Origin: Kitasatospora sp. NBC_01246
GTDB lineage: Bacteria > Actinomycetota > Actinomycetes > Streptomycetales > Streptomycetaceae
NCBI RefSeq assembly: GCF_036226505.1
Contig: NZ_CP108484.1
Coordinates: 5,952,001 to 6,016,000, forward strand
Reading direction: 5' to 3'
DNA: 64,000 nt
Below are positions 8,060 through 17,638 of the stretch, piece by piece. The translations under genes and the position numbers were made by a program. Under the pieces are notes generated by a model, which searched no databases, had not been told where the DNA came from, and was given only the letters and a program-made list of their open reading frames with translations. Numbering within the stretch: the stretch's first letter is position 1; each line of letters begins with the position of its first letter.

Positions 8060-9562
8060 ATGGCCGCCACCGCGCCGGCAGCAGCTCTGATGACGGAGCC
8101 CCAGCGCAAGCTGGGCATGCTGCTCTGCCTGATCACGATCGTCCTGGCGGTGCTCGACATGAACATCGTGTCGGCCGCCACCGTGCCGATCGTCCAGGAC
8201 CTCGACCCCGTCCACGGCGTCGACCGACTGCCCTGGCTGGTGAGTGCCTTCGCCCTGGCGGCGACGGCGCTGCTGCCGCTCTACGGCAAGCTCTGCGACC
8301 TCTACGGTGCCAAGCGGGCGCTGCTGGGGGCGGTCGGCGTCTTCCTGCTCGGCTCGGCGCTCTGCGGAGCGGCCCAGTCGATGACCGAGCTGATCGCCTT
8401 CCGGGCGGTCCAGGGCATCGGCGGCGGCGGGCTGATGAGCGTGACGATGGTGGTGATGGCGCAGCTCAAGGACCCGGACGACGCCAAGGGCGGCGGTGGC
8501 GGCGTCGGCGGCATCGTGGGCGGCGCGGGCATGGCCGTGGGCCCGCTGATCGGCGCGCTCCTGGCGGACCACCTCGACTGGCGCTGGATCTTCTACATCA
8601 ACCTGCCGCTCGGCCTGCTCGTCCTGGTCGGCTCCGCGCTCGTGCTCAAGCTTCCGCGTTCGGCCGGCCGGCGCGGCCTGGACTTCCTGGGCGCCGCCCT
8701 GGCGGCCGCGTTCGCCACCGGGCTGCTGCTGGTGACCGAGTGGGGCGGCAAGACCTACGCCTGGACTTCGCCGGAGATCCTCGGTCTGGCCGCCGCCACC
8801 CTCGCGGCCCTCGGCCTCTTCCTGTGGCGCCAGGCCACCGCCGCCGAGCCGGTCCTGCCGCTCTCGCTGTTCCGCATCCCGGAGATCCGGATCGGCTTCG
8901 CGGTGCAGGGGCTGGTCGGAATGGGCCTGATGGGCGCGATCATGTACGTGATGCTGTACCTGCAGGTGGCCCGCGGGGTCGCCGCGACCTCCGCCAGCCT
9001 CTATCTGATCCCGATGGCGCTCGGCATGACGGCGGTCGGTCTCGCGGCCAACCGGTTCGCCGCACGGGGCTGGTCGGTCCGGGCGATCCTGGCCTCCGGC
9101 GCCGCCTGCGCCACGGTGGCCCTGCTGCTGCTCGGGCTGAGCGGCCCGGACACCTCGCTCTGGCTGGTGCGGGCCGAGCTCGTCCTGCTGGGCCTCGGCC
9201 TCGGCCAGTTGATCGGCCGCCTCATCACCGTCGTCCAGGAGGCCGCCCCGGCCCACCAACTGGGTGTCGCCACCACCGGTGTCCGGTTCTTCCAGACGCT
9301 CGGCAGCGCGCTGGGCGCCGCGCTCTTCGGCACCGTGCTGGCCCGGGTCTTCGACAGCGGCGAGCCCGGTACCGCGCTCGGTGCGGTGGGCCGGCTGACC
9401 GGCGCCGCCAGGACGCACGCGGTGCACAGCTTCATCGGCGCGGTGGACGTGGTGTTCCTCTCGGCGGCCGGGGTGATGGCGCTGGTCCTCGTCTTGGCCC
9501 TGCGGCTGCGGCCGCGCCCGGTGCCCGAGCCGGTGGCGCAGGGGCAGGCGCTGGCCGCCTGA
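8060..9562 (+). CDS. MFS transporter, DHA2 (14-TM) drug exporter family
   Basis: A 500-residue integral membrane protein with about 14 hydrophobic segments. The first begins near residue 18 (GMLLCLITIVLAVLDMNIV, with the DHA2-typical LDMNIVSAA), motif A is GKLCDLYGAKRALL after TM2, and RAVQGIGGGGLM and a glycine-rich IVGGAGMAVGPLIGALLADH (motif C region, TM5) follow. DHA2 proteins export drugs or metabolites by proton antiport. The ATG at 8060 follows GGGGGA. A poly-glycine stretch (DAKGGGGGVGG) before motif C is slightly unusual. Substrate is unknown; regulation by the divergent TetR is likely. Confidence 0.9.
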   Translation: MAATAPAAALMTEPQRKLGMLLCLITIVLAVLDMNIVSAATVPIVQDLDPVHGVDRLPWLVSAFALAATALLPLYGKLCDLYGAKRALLGAVGVFLLGSALCGAAQSMTELIAFRAVQGIGGGGLMSVTMVVMAQLKDPDDAKGGGGGVGGIVGGAGMAVGPLIGALLADHLDWRWIFYINLPLGLLVLVGSALVLKLPRSAGRRGLDFLGAALAAAFATGLLLVTEWGGKTYAWTSPEILGLAAATLAALGLFLWRQATAAEPVLPLSLFRIPEIRIGFAVQGLVGMGLMGAIMYVMLYLQVARGVAATSASLYLIPMALGMTAVGLAANRFAARGWSVRAILASGAACATVALLLLGLSGPDTSLWLVRAELVLLGLGLGQLIGRLITVVQEAAPAHQLGVATTGVRFFQTLGSALGAALFGTVLARVFDSGEPGTALGAVGRLTGAARTHAVHSFIGAVDVVFLSAAGVMALVLVLALRLRPRPVPEPVAQGQALAA

Positions 9563-9586
9563 GCGGGGTACGGGGTAGGAGCGGTG

Positions 9587-9630
9587 CGGCGCGGGGCCCG
9601 GTGGACGACCGTCCACCGGGCCCCGCGCCG
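9587..9630. terminator. Bidirectional terminator between MFS and GNAT genes
   Basis: A 19-bp perfect stem (CGGCGCGGGG at 9587-9596 onward, closing at 9630) with the 6-nt loop CGACCG lies in the 78-bp gap between convergent genes. It is symmetrical, so it can serve both. Confidence 0.8.
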
Positions 9631-9640
9631 TGCGCCGCCG

Positions 9641-10189
9641 TCAGCCGGTCGGCTGCCACTCGTGGGCGAGCAGCGACCAGATCTCGGAGTCCTGGTGGAC
9701 GCCGTTGACCAGGTACGACTCCCGCAGGACACCGTCCAGCCGCATGCCCAGCCGCTGCGCGAGCGAGCGGCTGCGGAGGTTGGTCGGGCTGGTGTGCCAC
9801 TCCAGGCGGTGCAGGCCGCGGGTGGTGAACGCGTAGTCGACCAGGTGGCGGACGGCGGCGCCGACCAGGCCCCGGCCCTCGCCAGCGGGCTCCGTCCAGA
9901 CGCCGATCTCGGCGACCCCGGCGACGGCGTCGAAGGAGACGAACATCGTGCCGCCGACCAGCGTGCCGTCCAGCCAGATGCCGTAGAGCCGGCCGGCGTC
10001 GGCGGCCTGCCGGTCGGCGTAGCCCTGCAGGGTGGCGCGGGCCGACGTCAGGTCGGTGGAGCGGTGGGCCCAGGTGATCCACGGGTTCATGTGGTCGCGG
10101 GCGCGGTCCATGTGGGTCAGGAACTCGGCGGCCTGCCACGGTTCCAGAGGGCGCAGTTCGGCACGGTCGGCGAGCGGGACGGCGAACAT
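9641..10189 (-). CDS. GNAT N-acetyltransferase, RimJ/RimL-like
   Basis: A 182-residue acetyl-CoA-dependent transferase. It opens with LRPLEPWQAAEFLTHMDRAR, has the acetyl-CoA binding segment GIWLDGTLVGG...AEIGVWTEPAGEGRGLVGAAVRHLVDYAF and ends with TSPTNLRSRSLAQRLGMRLDGVLRESYLVNG. The last two blocks are diagnostic for the ribosomal-protein (RimJ/RimL) acetyltransferase branch, with NxxSxxLAxxLGM near the C-terminus. The start is ATG at 10189 after AAAGG. It is divergent from a TetR gene, so it may be that regulator's target. The substrate could be a protein N-terminus or a small amine. Confidence 0.88.
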   Translation of the reverse strand: MFAVPLADRAELRPLEPWQAAEFLTHMDRARDHMNPWITWAHRSTDLTSARATLQGYADRQAADAGRLYGIWLDGTLVGGTMFVSFDAVAGVAEIGVWTEPAGEGRGLVGAAVRHLVDYAFTTRGLHRLEWHTSPTNLRSRSLAQRLGMRLDGVLRESYLVNGVHQDSEIWSLLAHEWQPTG

Positions 10190-10256
10190 CGGCGGGCCTT
10201 TCGGGCGGGGCCGGGTGGGGGGCGGGGGCGCGGCCCGGCCGTTCCGGCATACATAA

Positions 10257-10280
10257 CAAACGTTTGGTAGGTACCATACC
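10257..10280. promoter_or_regulatory. Palindromic region between GNAT and TetR genes
   Basis: CAAACGTTTG (10257-10266) is a perfect 10-bp palindrome, immediately followed by GGTAGGTACCATACC (10266-10280), an imperfect palindrome with GGTACC at its core. They lie within 30 bp of the TetR start and are the only AT-rich part of the gap, so they are the likely operator and promoter. Confidence 0.5.
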
Positions 10281-10284
10281 GCCT

Positions 10285-10914
10285 ATGACACCAGCCCGGG
10301 GAGACCATGAAGCCCGCCGCGAGGACGTCTCCGAGGCGGTCTGGCGGGTGCTCTCCTCGCGCGGCTTCGAGGGGCTGACGCTGCGTGCGGTGGCCGCCGA
10401 AATGGGCGCCTCCACCGGTTTGTTGACGCACTACTTCCCCAACAAGCGGGCGCTCGTGGCACACGCCCTCGACGTACTGGACCGGCGTTCCCAGCAGCGG
10501 CCGCGCCGGACCGCCCCGGCGGACGGCAGCCCGCCGCCGCCCGCCGGACTGCCCAGGCTGCGGGCGGCTCTGCTCGACATCCTCCCGCTGGACGGGGCCG
10601 GCACGGCCGGCAACCGGATCTGGGTCGGCTCCTGGGACGTCGCGCTGGCCGACCCGGAGCTGGCCGCCGCGCACGCGGCCCGCTACGGGCGGGCGCGGGC
10701 GCTGCTGGCCGAGTCGGTGGCCGCCGCGCAGCGGCTGGGGGAGCTGCCGGACGGCGTGGACGCCGGGCAGCTCGCCGCGGGGGCGCAGGCCTTCGCGCTG
10801 GGGCTGGTGGTGCAGGCGCTGTTCGCCCCGGCGGAGTTCCCGCCCGAGCGGCAGGTGGCGCTGCTGGACGCCTATCTGGCGGGGCTGCCCGGAGCGGCCG
10901 CCGGCCAGGGTTGA
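10285..10914 (+). CDS. TetR family regulator
   Basis: A 209-residue protein. The HTH is EDVSEAVWRVLSSRGFEGLTLRAVAAEMGASTGLLTHYFPNKRALVAHAL. The THYFPNKRALV ending and the ASTGLL recognition helix resemble the BetI-type TetR subgroup. The C-terminal domain contains the WVGSWDVALADPELAAAHAARY segment common in this subgroup. ATG at 10285 is chosen because upstream in-frame GTG (10264) sits inside the palindromic operator region. It probably regulates itself and the divergent acetyltransferase. Confidence 0.88.
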   Translation: MTPARGDHEARREDVSEAVWRVLSSRGFEGLTLRAVAAEMGASTGLLTHYFPNKRALVAHALDVLDRRSQQRPRRTAPADGSPPPPAGLPRLRAALLDILPLDGAGTAGNRIWVGSWDVALADPELAAAHAARYGRARALLAESVAAAQRLGELPDGVDAGQLAAGAQAFALGLVVQALFAPAEFPPERQVALLDAYLAGLPGAAAGQG

Positions 10915-10930
10915 GCGGAGCCGAGCGGGA

Positions 10931-11006
10931 CTTCGCGGCGCCGAGCGGCGTCGAGCGGCGCCTCGCGGCGCCGAGCGGCGTCGAGCGGGGCTCCGCGGCG
11001 CCGGGG
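10931..11006. repeat. 30-bp tandem repeat, about 2.5 copies
   Basis: Copies at 10931-10960 and 10961-10990 differ at two or three bases (CxTCGCGGCGCCGAGCGGCG core), and a third copy decays after 16 bp into the terminator stem. It lies directly behind the TetR stop codon and is noncoding. Confidence 0.7.
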
Positions 11007-11033
11007 ACGGCCCGCGGCTGCCGTCCCCGGCGC
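10998..11033 (+). terminator. Terminator hairpin behind TetR gene
   Basis: GCGCCGGGGACGG (10998-11010) and CCGTCCCCGGCGC (11021-11033) form a perfect 13-bp stem with a 10-nt loop. Confidence 0.7.
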
Positions 11034-11262
11034 GGCACCGGAGGCGAGCGGCGTGGCGGCCCCGGGGGGTGTTGTCTGATTCGCCCGTTGTTTCCGTTCG
11101 GGCCGTACGACCGGTTCGTACCGGTGTTTCCCCCGGTGTCGTTTCCGCCCCCACCACGACACGCATTGTCACGGGCTATGCGCGTTCGGTACACGTGATT
11201 TTCCGGCGGCCCGGCCGTGCAAAGCCCTCGCCGAGGGCGTGGCCTGCGGGAATTCGGTGCGG
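11034..11262. other. Noncoding stretch between TetR terminator and tRNA-Arg
   Basis: No coding frame with actinomycete codon bias is seen. The part nearest the tRNA 3' end is less GC-rich. I see no further motif. Confidence 0.5.
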
Positions 11263-11335
11263 TGCCCCCAGCAGGATTCGAACCTGCGACCTACCGCTTA
11301 GAAGGCGGGTGCTCTATCCGCTGAGCTATGGGGGC
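11263..11335 (-). tRNA. tRNA-Arg (UCU anticodon)
   Basis: On the minus strand the acceptor stem GCCCCCA pairs with TGGGGGC. The D arm is GCTCAGCGGATAGAGC, the anticodon loop CTTCTAA carries TCT at positions 34-36, and the T arm is GCAGGTTCGAATCCTGC. The discriminator is A and CCA is not encoded. The outermost anticodon-stem pair is a C-U mismatch. It reads AGA, a very rare codon in this genome type. Confidence 0.95.
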
Positions 11336-11845
11336 GGGACGGACGGCGCCCTGATGGGCGTGACCGTTGCCGGGATCGGGCGACGAGCGCGCGGGGCGCC
11401 CGCTGTCCGGCCCCTGCCTGAGGGTGGGGTGGGGGTTGGCGGGGCCTTGCCCTGTCGGGGACAGGATAAGGGTGTCCAGAACCTCGGCCGGGTGTAACAA
11501 CACCGTCGCGGGTGTGTCGGCTTCGGTGGAGCGGTCCGATAATCGCAGGTGACGGCCGTGCGTGCAGCGGTCTGGCCCGCTTCGGCGCCGGACGTTGTGC
11601 AGTCGTTACGGGGCTGCCGCCCCACCCGTTATGGATTCGGCACGGAGAAACTACCGGTCTCGGTGCGGGTGGGGGGCCGTATTCGGGTTCGTTCGGTCGG
11701 ATGACGTGGGCGGACGGCCGGGCAGGCCACCCCTGGGGGTGCGCGGGTACGGCGGGAAGCGGGGCGTTTGTTGTCATGGCCCCGTAGAAGCCAGGCCGAA
11801 AGTAGGACCGGAAGGGCCGAAATTCACCCCTGTGGGTGACACCGG
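11336..11845. other. Noncoding region upstream of ssb paralogue
   Basis: The 635-bp gap between tRNA-Arg and ssb shows no credible gene. Short frames crossing the tRNA are artefacts. The centre is moderately GC-rich without a recognised RNA. Near 11823-11838 there is a TCACCC-CTGT-GGGTGA hairpin. Confidence 0.5.
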
Positions 11846-11871
11846 TTTTCCACAGGGCCGACTTGTCCACA
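11846..11871 (+). promoter_or_regulatory. Pair of DnaA-box-like sites upstream of ssb
   Basis: TTTTCCACA (11846-11854) and TTGTCCACA (11863-11871) lie 17 bp apart, start to start. TTGTCCACA is the preferred Streptomyces DnaA box as I recall it; the first differs at one position. They end 100 bp before the ssb start. Confidence 0.5.
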
Positions 11872-11970
11872 GGATTTCCGATCTGCCTGGTGCGGATTTC
11901 CCGGGAAGCGCACTCTCAACTCGCGCCGGTCGATTCCGTACGGTGCATCCGGGAGAACGGAGCGTGTTCT

Positions 11971-12522
11971 GTGAACGAGACCCAGGTGACGGTCATCGGC
12001 AATGTCGCGACCGAGGTGAGCTGCACGCGGACGGCGGACGGGGTGGCGGTGGCCAACTTCCGGCTGGCGTCGACGGAGCGCCGGTACGACCGGCTGCGGG
12101 AGGCCTGGGTGGACGGCGAGACGCAGTGGGTGACGGTGACGGCCTGGCGGGCGCTGGCCGCTCACCTGATCGGCTCGCTGTCGAAGGGTGATCCGGTGGT
12201 GGTGAGCGGGCGGTTGAGGGTCCGGGAGTGGATGGACGGTGAGGCGCGGCGCAGCAGAGTCGAGATCGACGCCCGGTCGGTCGGGCACGACCTCAGTCGT
12301 GGCACCGCCGTCTTCACGTGGGGTGCGGCCTCGCGGGCGGAGCCGGCGGAGGGTCGGGAGGTGTCCGTGGGCGAGGCGGTACCGGGCTGGATCGCGGACG
12401 CACTGCAGGCGCGGAGGGCGGCCGTCGACCCGCCGGTGGCACCCCTGTTGGCGGTCGCCGGGGTCGGGGCGCGGGTGGACGGCAGGGGAACGGAGGGTGA
12501 CGCCCTGGCTTCTTCGGTCTGA
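11971..12522 (+). CDS. ssb: Single-stranded DNA-binding protein paralogue (SsbB-like)
   Basis: A 183-residue protein with an N-terminal OB fold. It begins VNETQVTVIGNVATEV and includes FRLASTERRYDR, WVTVTAWRALAAHLIGSLSKGDPVVVSGRLRVREW, the standard SSB strands. The C-terminal half is degenerate and it ends ...GDALASSV, without the acidic DDxPF tip that recruits partner proteins in the housekeeping SSB. It is therefore likely the secondary SSB that streptomycetes use in chromosome segregation or natural ssDNA handling (inference). The start is GTG at 11971 with GGAG 8 nt upstream; the longer in-frame ATG at 11836 would run through the DnaA-box-like sites and adds non-homologous residues. Confidence 0.88.
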   Translation: MNETQVTVIGNVATEVSCTRTADGVAVANFRLASTERRYDRLREAWVDGETQWVTVTAWRALAAHLIGSLSKGDPVVVSGRLRVREWMDGEARRSRVEIDARSVGHDLSRGTAVFTWGAASRAEPAEGREVSVGEAVPGWIADALQARRAAVDPPVAPLLAVAGVGARVDGRGTEGDALASSV

Positions 12523-12825
12523 CCGTCGACCGGTCTCAACTGTCGACAAATATGTTGATCGAGACGGTTGTTGTGCCCGCGCGTGCAAACACCGGACCGG
12601 TTAAGTGAAAGATCGGGAGTTTCTGGCTGATCGTCAGCTTGTGTGGATGATGGGAGCATTGATAACGATACAGATACGGAATCGTCCTGATTTCGCATGG
12701 GGGTTTGCGCGCCTCCCTGGCTCAATAGGATTCGTCTGGTTCACACACGTGCAGCGGCGCCACAGGGGGCGCGGCAATGCAAGGCGGGCAGCCCATCGGC
12801 ATGGCCCGGCCCGGAGGGATCCCAG
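12523..12825 (+). promoter_or_regulatory. Long AT-rich leader of the thioester surface protein gene
   Basis: A 303-bp gap, notably AT-rich between 12540 and 12750. A possible promoter is TTGTGT (12639-12644), 16-nt spacer, GATAAC (12661-12666), which leaves a roughly 150-nt untranslated leader. No known riboswitch is recognised. Confidence 0.35.
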
Positions 12826-14340
12826 ATGTTCCAGAGGCAGGGGCGGAGTCTTCCGCGCATAACCACTGTCATGCTCACGACCAGCGTAGCGCTGGGCGGG
12901 AGCCTGCTCGCAGCCGGTGCGGCGGCTGCGGCCGACGCACCGGGTGCGGGCGTCACGGCGGTGATCCAGCCGACCATGCAGAGCGAGGAGATCGCCATCG
13001 AGGGCGGTCACTCCGTTCAGGGCGGTCTGTTCACCCTCAAGACGGCCAACGGCGAGCTTCGTACGTACTGCATCGACATCGACCACCCGGTCAACATCGA
13101 GAGCAGGGTCGAGTACCAGGAGTCGGACTGGAAGTCGAGCTCGCTCGGCCGCAAGGAGAAGGCTCAGGACGCCGCCAAGATCCGTTGGATCCTGGAGAAC
13201 TCCTACCCGCAGGTCACCGACCTCAAGAAGCTGGCCGACGCGGCCGGTATCAAGGACGGTCAGCTCACCGCCGACGACGCCGCCGCGGGCACCCAGGCCG
13301 CGATCTGGAAGTTCTCCGACGGCAAGAACGCCACCCCGGTCGACGCGCAGGCCAAGAAGCTGCGCGACTACCTGGTCAGCGACGCCAACAAGGGCATCGC
13401 GGCCGAGCCCAAGCCCTCGCTGAGCCTCACGCCGGACTCGGTGTCGGGCAAGCCGGGCAACAAGCTCGGTCCGTTCACCATCAACACCAGCGCCTCCGAG
13501 GTGAAGCTCGCGCTCTCCGGCGACGCCGCGGACAAGGCGAAGCTGGTCGACAAGGACGGCAAGCCGGTCACCGGCCTGACCGGCCCGGTCGCCAAGGACA
13601 CCCAGCTGTTCCTGGACGTGCCGGCCGGCACGTCGGACGGCACGGCCACGGTGACGGCCTCGGCCGAGACCGTCGTGCCCAACGGCCGGGTCTTCCTGAG
13701 CAAGGGCTACACCCCCGAGAAGCACAGCCAGACCATGATCCTGGCCGGCTCCACCAAGCTCAGCGTGGTGGACGCGGCCAAGGCCGCGTGGAAGGCCGGC
13801 AAGGGCCCGCTGCTGGACAGCAACGCCCAGGTCGAGTGCGACTCCAACGGCGTCCGCGTCAACGTCGCCAACGGCGGCGACGAGGCGGCCTCCGTGACCG
13901 TCGCGCCGGGCAAGACGGTCACCGTCCAGCCCGGCAAGATGGAGAGCGTGCTGGTCCAGGTCAACGAGGACACCGCCTACGACATCAAGGTGACCGGCCC
14001 GAACGGCTTCACCAAGGAGTTCAAGGGCATCCTGGACTGCAAGGTCACCAGCGTGACCACGCCGACCGCCACCCCGTCGGCCGGCACCAGCGCCACGGCC
14101 ACGGCCACGCCGACCCCGAGCGGTACCGGTACGCCGACCGCCGCTCCGTCCAGCTCCTCGGCGCACCCGGCCCCGGCCGCCAGCAGCCCGGCTCCCGGCA
14201 CCACGGGCGGCCTGGCCGCCACCGGTGGTAACGACGCCACCCCGATCCTCGCCGCCGTCGCCGGTGGCCTGGTCGTGGCGGGCGGTGCCGCGGTCTTCGT
14301 CCTGCGCCGTCGCGGTCGCCACGGTCGCAGCGCCGCCTGA
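12826..14340 (+). CDS. Thioester-domain (TED) cell-wall adhesin with LAXTG sorting signal
   Basis: A 504-residue surface protein. Residues 1-38 are a signal peptide (MFQRQGRSLPRIT, hydrophobic core, AAAAADAPG). The thioester domain contains Cys82 in RTYCIDIDHP and Gln157 in GTQAAIWKFSDG, the pair expected to form an internal Cys-Gln thioester, with a conserved IRWILENSYP segment between. An Ig-like segment follows (about 195-320), then a second domain containing an AAKAAWKAGKGPLLDSN segment, then a Thr/Pro/Ser-rich stalk (about 405-455). The C-terminus has LAATGG, a hydrophobic helix and RRRGRHGRSAA, a class E (LAXTG) sortase signal. By analogy with Gram-positive TED adhesins, it could bind host or environmental amines covalently. 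GGAGGG precedes ATG. Confidence 0.9.
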   Translation: MFQRQGRSLPRITTVMLTTSVALGGSLLAAGAAAAADAPGAGVTAVIQPTMQSEEIAIEGGHSVQGGLFTLKTANGELRTYCIDIDHPVNIESRVEYQESDWKSSSLGRKEKAQDAAKIRWILENSYPQVTDLKKLADAAGIKDGQLTADDAAAGTQAAIWKFSDGKNATPVDAQAKKLRDYLVSDANKGIAAEPKPSLSLTPDSVSGKPGNKLGPFTINTSASEVKLALSGDAADKAKLVDKDGKPVTGLTGPVAKDTQLFLDVPAGTSDGTATVTASAETVVPNGRVFLSKGYTPEKHSQTMILAGSTKLSVVDAAKAAWKAGKGPLLDSNAQVECDSNGVRVNVANGGDEAASVTVAPGKTVTVQPGKMESVLVQVNEDTAYDIKVTGPNGFTKEFKGILDCKVTSVTTPTATPSAGTSATATATPTPSGTGTPTAAPSSSSAHPAPAASSPAPGTTGGLAATGGNDATPILAAVAGGLVVAGGAAVFVLRRRGRHGRSAA

Positions 14341-14383
14341 GGCAGCGCCGCACCGGTACCGAAGTAGTACTGAACGCAGTGAA

Positions 14384-14417
14384 GGGCGCCCGGCCTGCTC
14401 CGGCAGGGCGGGCGCCC
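14384..14417 (+). terminator. Terminator behind TED adhesin gene
   Basis: GGGCGCCCG... (14384) pairs with ...CGGGCGCCC (ending 14417) over about 15 bp with one mismatch, 43 bp after the stop codon. Confidence 0.7.
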
Positions 14418-14553
14418 ACCACCCGGCCCGGTTCACCGCACTCGCTGCGGGGAGCCGGGCCGCGGTGCGTCCGGCGGGGCCGCGCCGGGCGGTGGTGGCC
14501 GGGGCCGGCGCGGGCGTCCGGGGCGGGATACCCCAGTGGGGCAAGGCTGGCGG

Positions 14554-14582
14554 TTCGGGCTCTCGGCCGGGTGCGGCACAAT
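14554..14582 (+). promoter_or_regulatory. Candidate promoter of ettA
   Basis: TTCGGG (14554-14559), a 17-nt spacer and CACAAT (14577-14582) precede the GTG by about 48 nt. Confidence 0.4.
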
Positions 14583-14630
14583 GGAAGGCTGCAAGCCGAA
14601 TTACTCCCGACGACGCCGGAGCGATCTCAC

Positions 14631-16295
<1,665 letters not shown>

Positions 16296-16311
16296 CACCC
16301 AGCTGTCACAA

Positions 16312-16353
16312 CGGCCCGGCAGACTGCTCCCCGGGGGGCGGCCTGCCGGGCCG
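16312..16353 (+). terminator. Hairpin between ettA and thioesterase gene
   Basis: CGGCCCGGCAG (16312-16322) and CTGCCGGGCCG (16343-16353) form a perfect 11-bp stem with a 20-nt loop. Confidence 0.6.
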
Positions 16354-16407
16354 CGGCCCACCGGCCGTCACCCGCCGGCGGGTCACCGGACATCGAGGAG
16401 AACACCC

Positions 16408-16887
16408 GTGGCACGCCACATCTACGCCTGTCCGCTGCGTTGGTCCGACATGGACGCCTTCGGGCACGTCAACAACGTGGTCTTCCTGCGCTACCTGGAG
16501 GAGGCCCGGATCGACTTCATGTTCACCCAGGCCGCCGCGGCCGGTGCGGGGGAGTTCGCGGGCGGCTCGGTGGTGGCCCGCCACGAGATCGACTACAAGC
16601 GCCCGCTGGTGCACCGGCCCGAGCCGGTCACCATCGAGACCTGGGTCACCAAGATCGGCGGCGCCTCGCTGACCGTGTCGTACGAGATCAAGGACACCGC
16701 CGAGGACGGCACCGAGACGGTCTACGTCCGGGCGTCCACCGTGGTCGTCCCCTACGACCTGGCCGAGGGCCGCCCGCGCCGGATCAGCCCGGTGGAGCGG
16801 GAGTTCCTGGGCCGCTTCACGGACGACGACCGCGGCGCGGACGGGCACAGCCGGGACGGACGCAGCCTGGACGCCGCGGCGGCCTGA
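16408..16887 (+). CDS. Acyl-CoA thioesterase, 4-hydroxybenzoyl-CoA/YbgC-type hotdog fold
   Basis: A 159-residue hotdog-fold enzyme. RWSDMDAFGHVNNVVFLRYLEEARIDF is the signature of the 4HBT family, with the catalytic Asp (SDMDAFGHVNN) at about residue 16. The central strands are VARHEIDYKRPLVHRPEPVTIETWV. It would hydrolyse acyl- or aroyl-CoA to free acid and CoA. The last 25 residues are charged and variable. The start is GTG at 16408 after GAGGAG. It lies 55 bp upstream of an unknown gene on the same strand and 113 bp behind ettA. Confidence 0.9.
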   Translation: MARHIYACPLRWSDMDAFGHVNNVVFLRYLEEARIDFMFTQAAAAGAGEFAGGSVVARHEIDYKRPLVHRPEPVTIETWVTKIGGASLTVSYEIKDTAEDGTETVYVRASTVVVPYDLAEGRPRRISPVEREFLGRFTDDDRGADGHSRDGRSLDAAAA

Positions 16888-16942
16888 GCCCCCGGCCCGG
16901 ACCACCACCCATCACCGATACACGGATTCGAGCTGAAGCGCG

Positions 16943-17638
16943 TTGACCCCCACCGCCGCCCTCGCCCTCGCCGACGCCGGGGAGGCCGCCGACCTGGGCG
17001 CCTTCCTGGTCCGTCTGCTGCGCTTCGACCGGGCGGCGGCGGTGCGCCTGCAGGCGGTGGCGAAGCAGGCCGGCGGCGACGGCGTGCTGGCCGTCTTCGG
17101 CCGGCTGCCGCTGGGGAGCTCCGGCGCGCTGGCGGTCCGGACCGCGCGGCTCGCCGGGCCGGTCGGGCCGGCCGACCGCACGGTCTCGGCGGGGCAGTTG
17201 CTGGACGGCCTGGACAGTGCCGGGAACACCGTGGAGCTGCCCGCGCCCGTGACCGGTCCGGCCTGGGCCGGCCTGTTGCCGCCGCGCTCCGGCTGGCGCC
17301 CGGTCGGCGAGCCGCCGGTGGCCGAGGTGTACCCCGAACTGATGGCCGGGGTGCGGGAGTTCCGTGAGCGCAGCGAGGCCGTCCCGGCGCATCACCGGAC
17401 CCGTGCGGTGCTGGACGGGCTGGCCGACGAGATCTGGTCCCGGCCGGTGGGCGCCCTTCCCGAGCTGCCGCTGCGCGCCGCGCACGCGGCCTATGTGATC
17501 GGGTTCCTCAAGCCGGGTGCGCCGCTGACCGTGCACCGCGCCGGTGGCTGGCTGCGATTGAGCGCGCCGGCGGGGTCGGTGGCGGTGCGGACCGCGGCGG
17601 CGCCCGGGGCCGGGCTCGGGCTCAGCCCGATGCGCTAG
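16943..17638 (+). CDS. Conserved actinobacterial protein of unknown function
   Basis: A 231-residue protein that I do not recognise beyond seeing it as a typical actinomycete gene. It is soluble, alanine- and leucine-rich, with an N-terminal LADAGEAADLGAFLVRLLRFDRAAAVRLQ helix and a later VYPELMAGVREFRERSEAVPAHHRTRAVLDGLADEIWSRP segment. Its C-terminal strands (KPGAPLTVHRAGGWLRLSAPAGSVAVR) suggest a small beta domain. It starts at TTG 16943 with no clear ribosome binding site; a later start is possible. It may be co-transcribed with the thioesterase. Its stop codon falls inside the first unit of a tandem repeat. Confidence 0.7.
   Translation: MTPTAALALADAGEAADLGAFLVRLLRFDRAAAVRLQAVAKQAGGDGVLAVFGRLPLGSSGALAVRTARLAGPVGPADRTVSAGQLLDGLDSAGNTVELPAPVTGPAWAGLLPPRSGWRPVGEPPVAEVYPELMAGVREFRERSEAVPAHHRTRAVLDGLADEIWSRPVGALPELPLRAAHAAYVIGFLKPGAPLTVHRAGGWLRLSAPAGSVAVRTAAAPGAGLGLSPMR

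Noticed and set aside
11291..11503. Small minus-strand gene overlapping tRNA-Arg
   Set aside because: Its C-terminus (APIAQRIEHPPSKR) is the well-known artefact of translating a tRNA gene.
12523..12825. Riboswitch in the long leader of the TED adhesin
   Set aside because: No conserved riboswitch core is recognised; only AT-rich promoter-like sequence.
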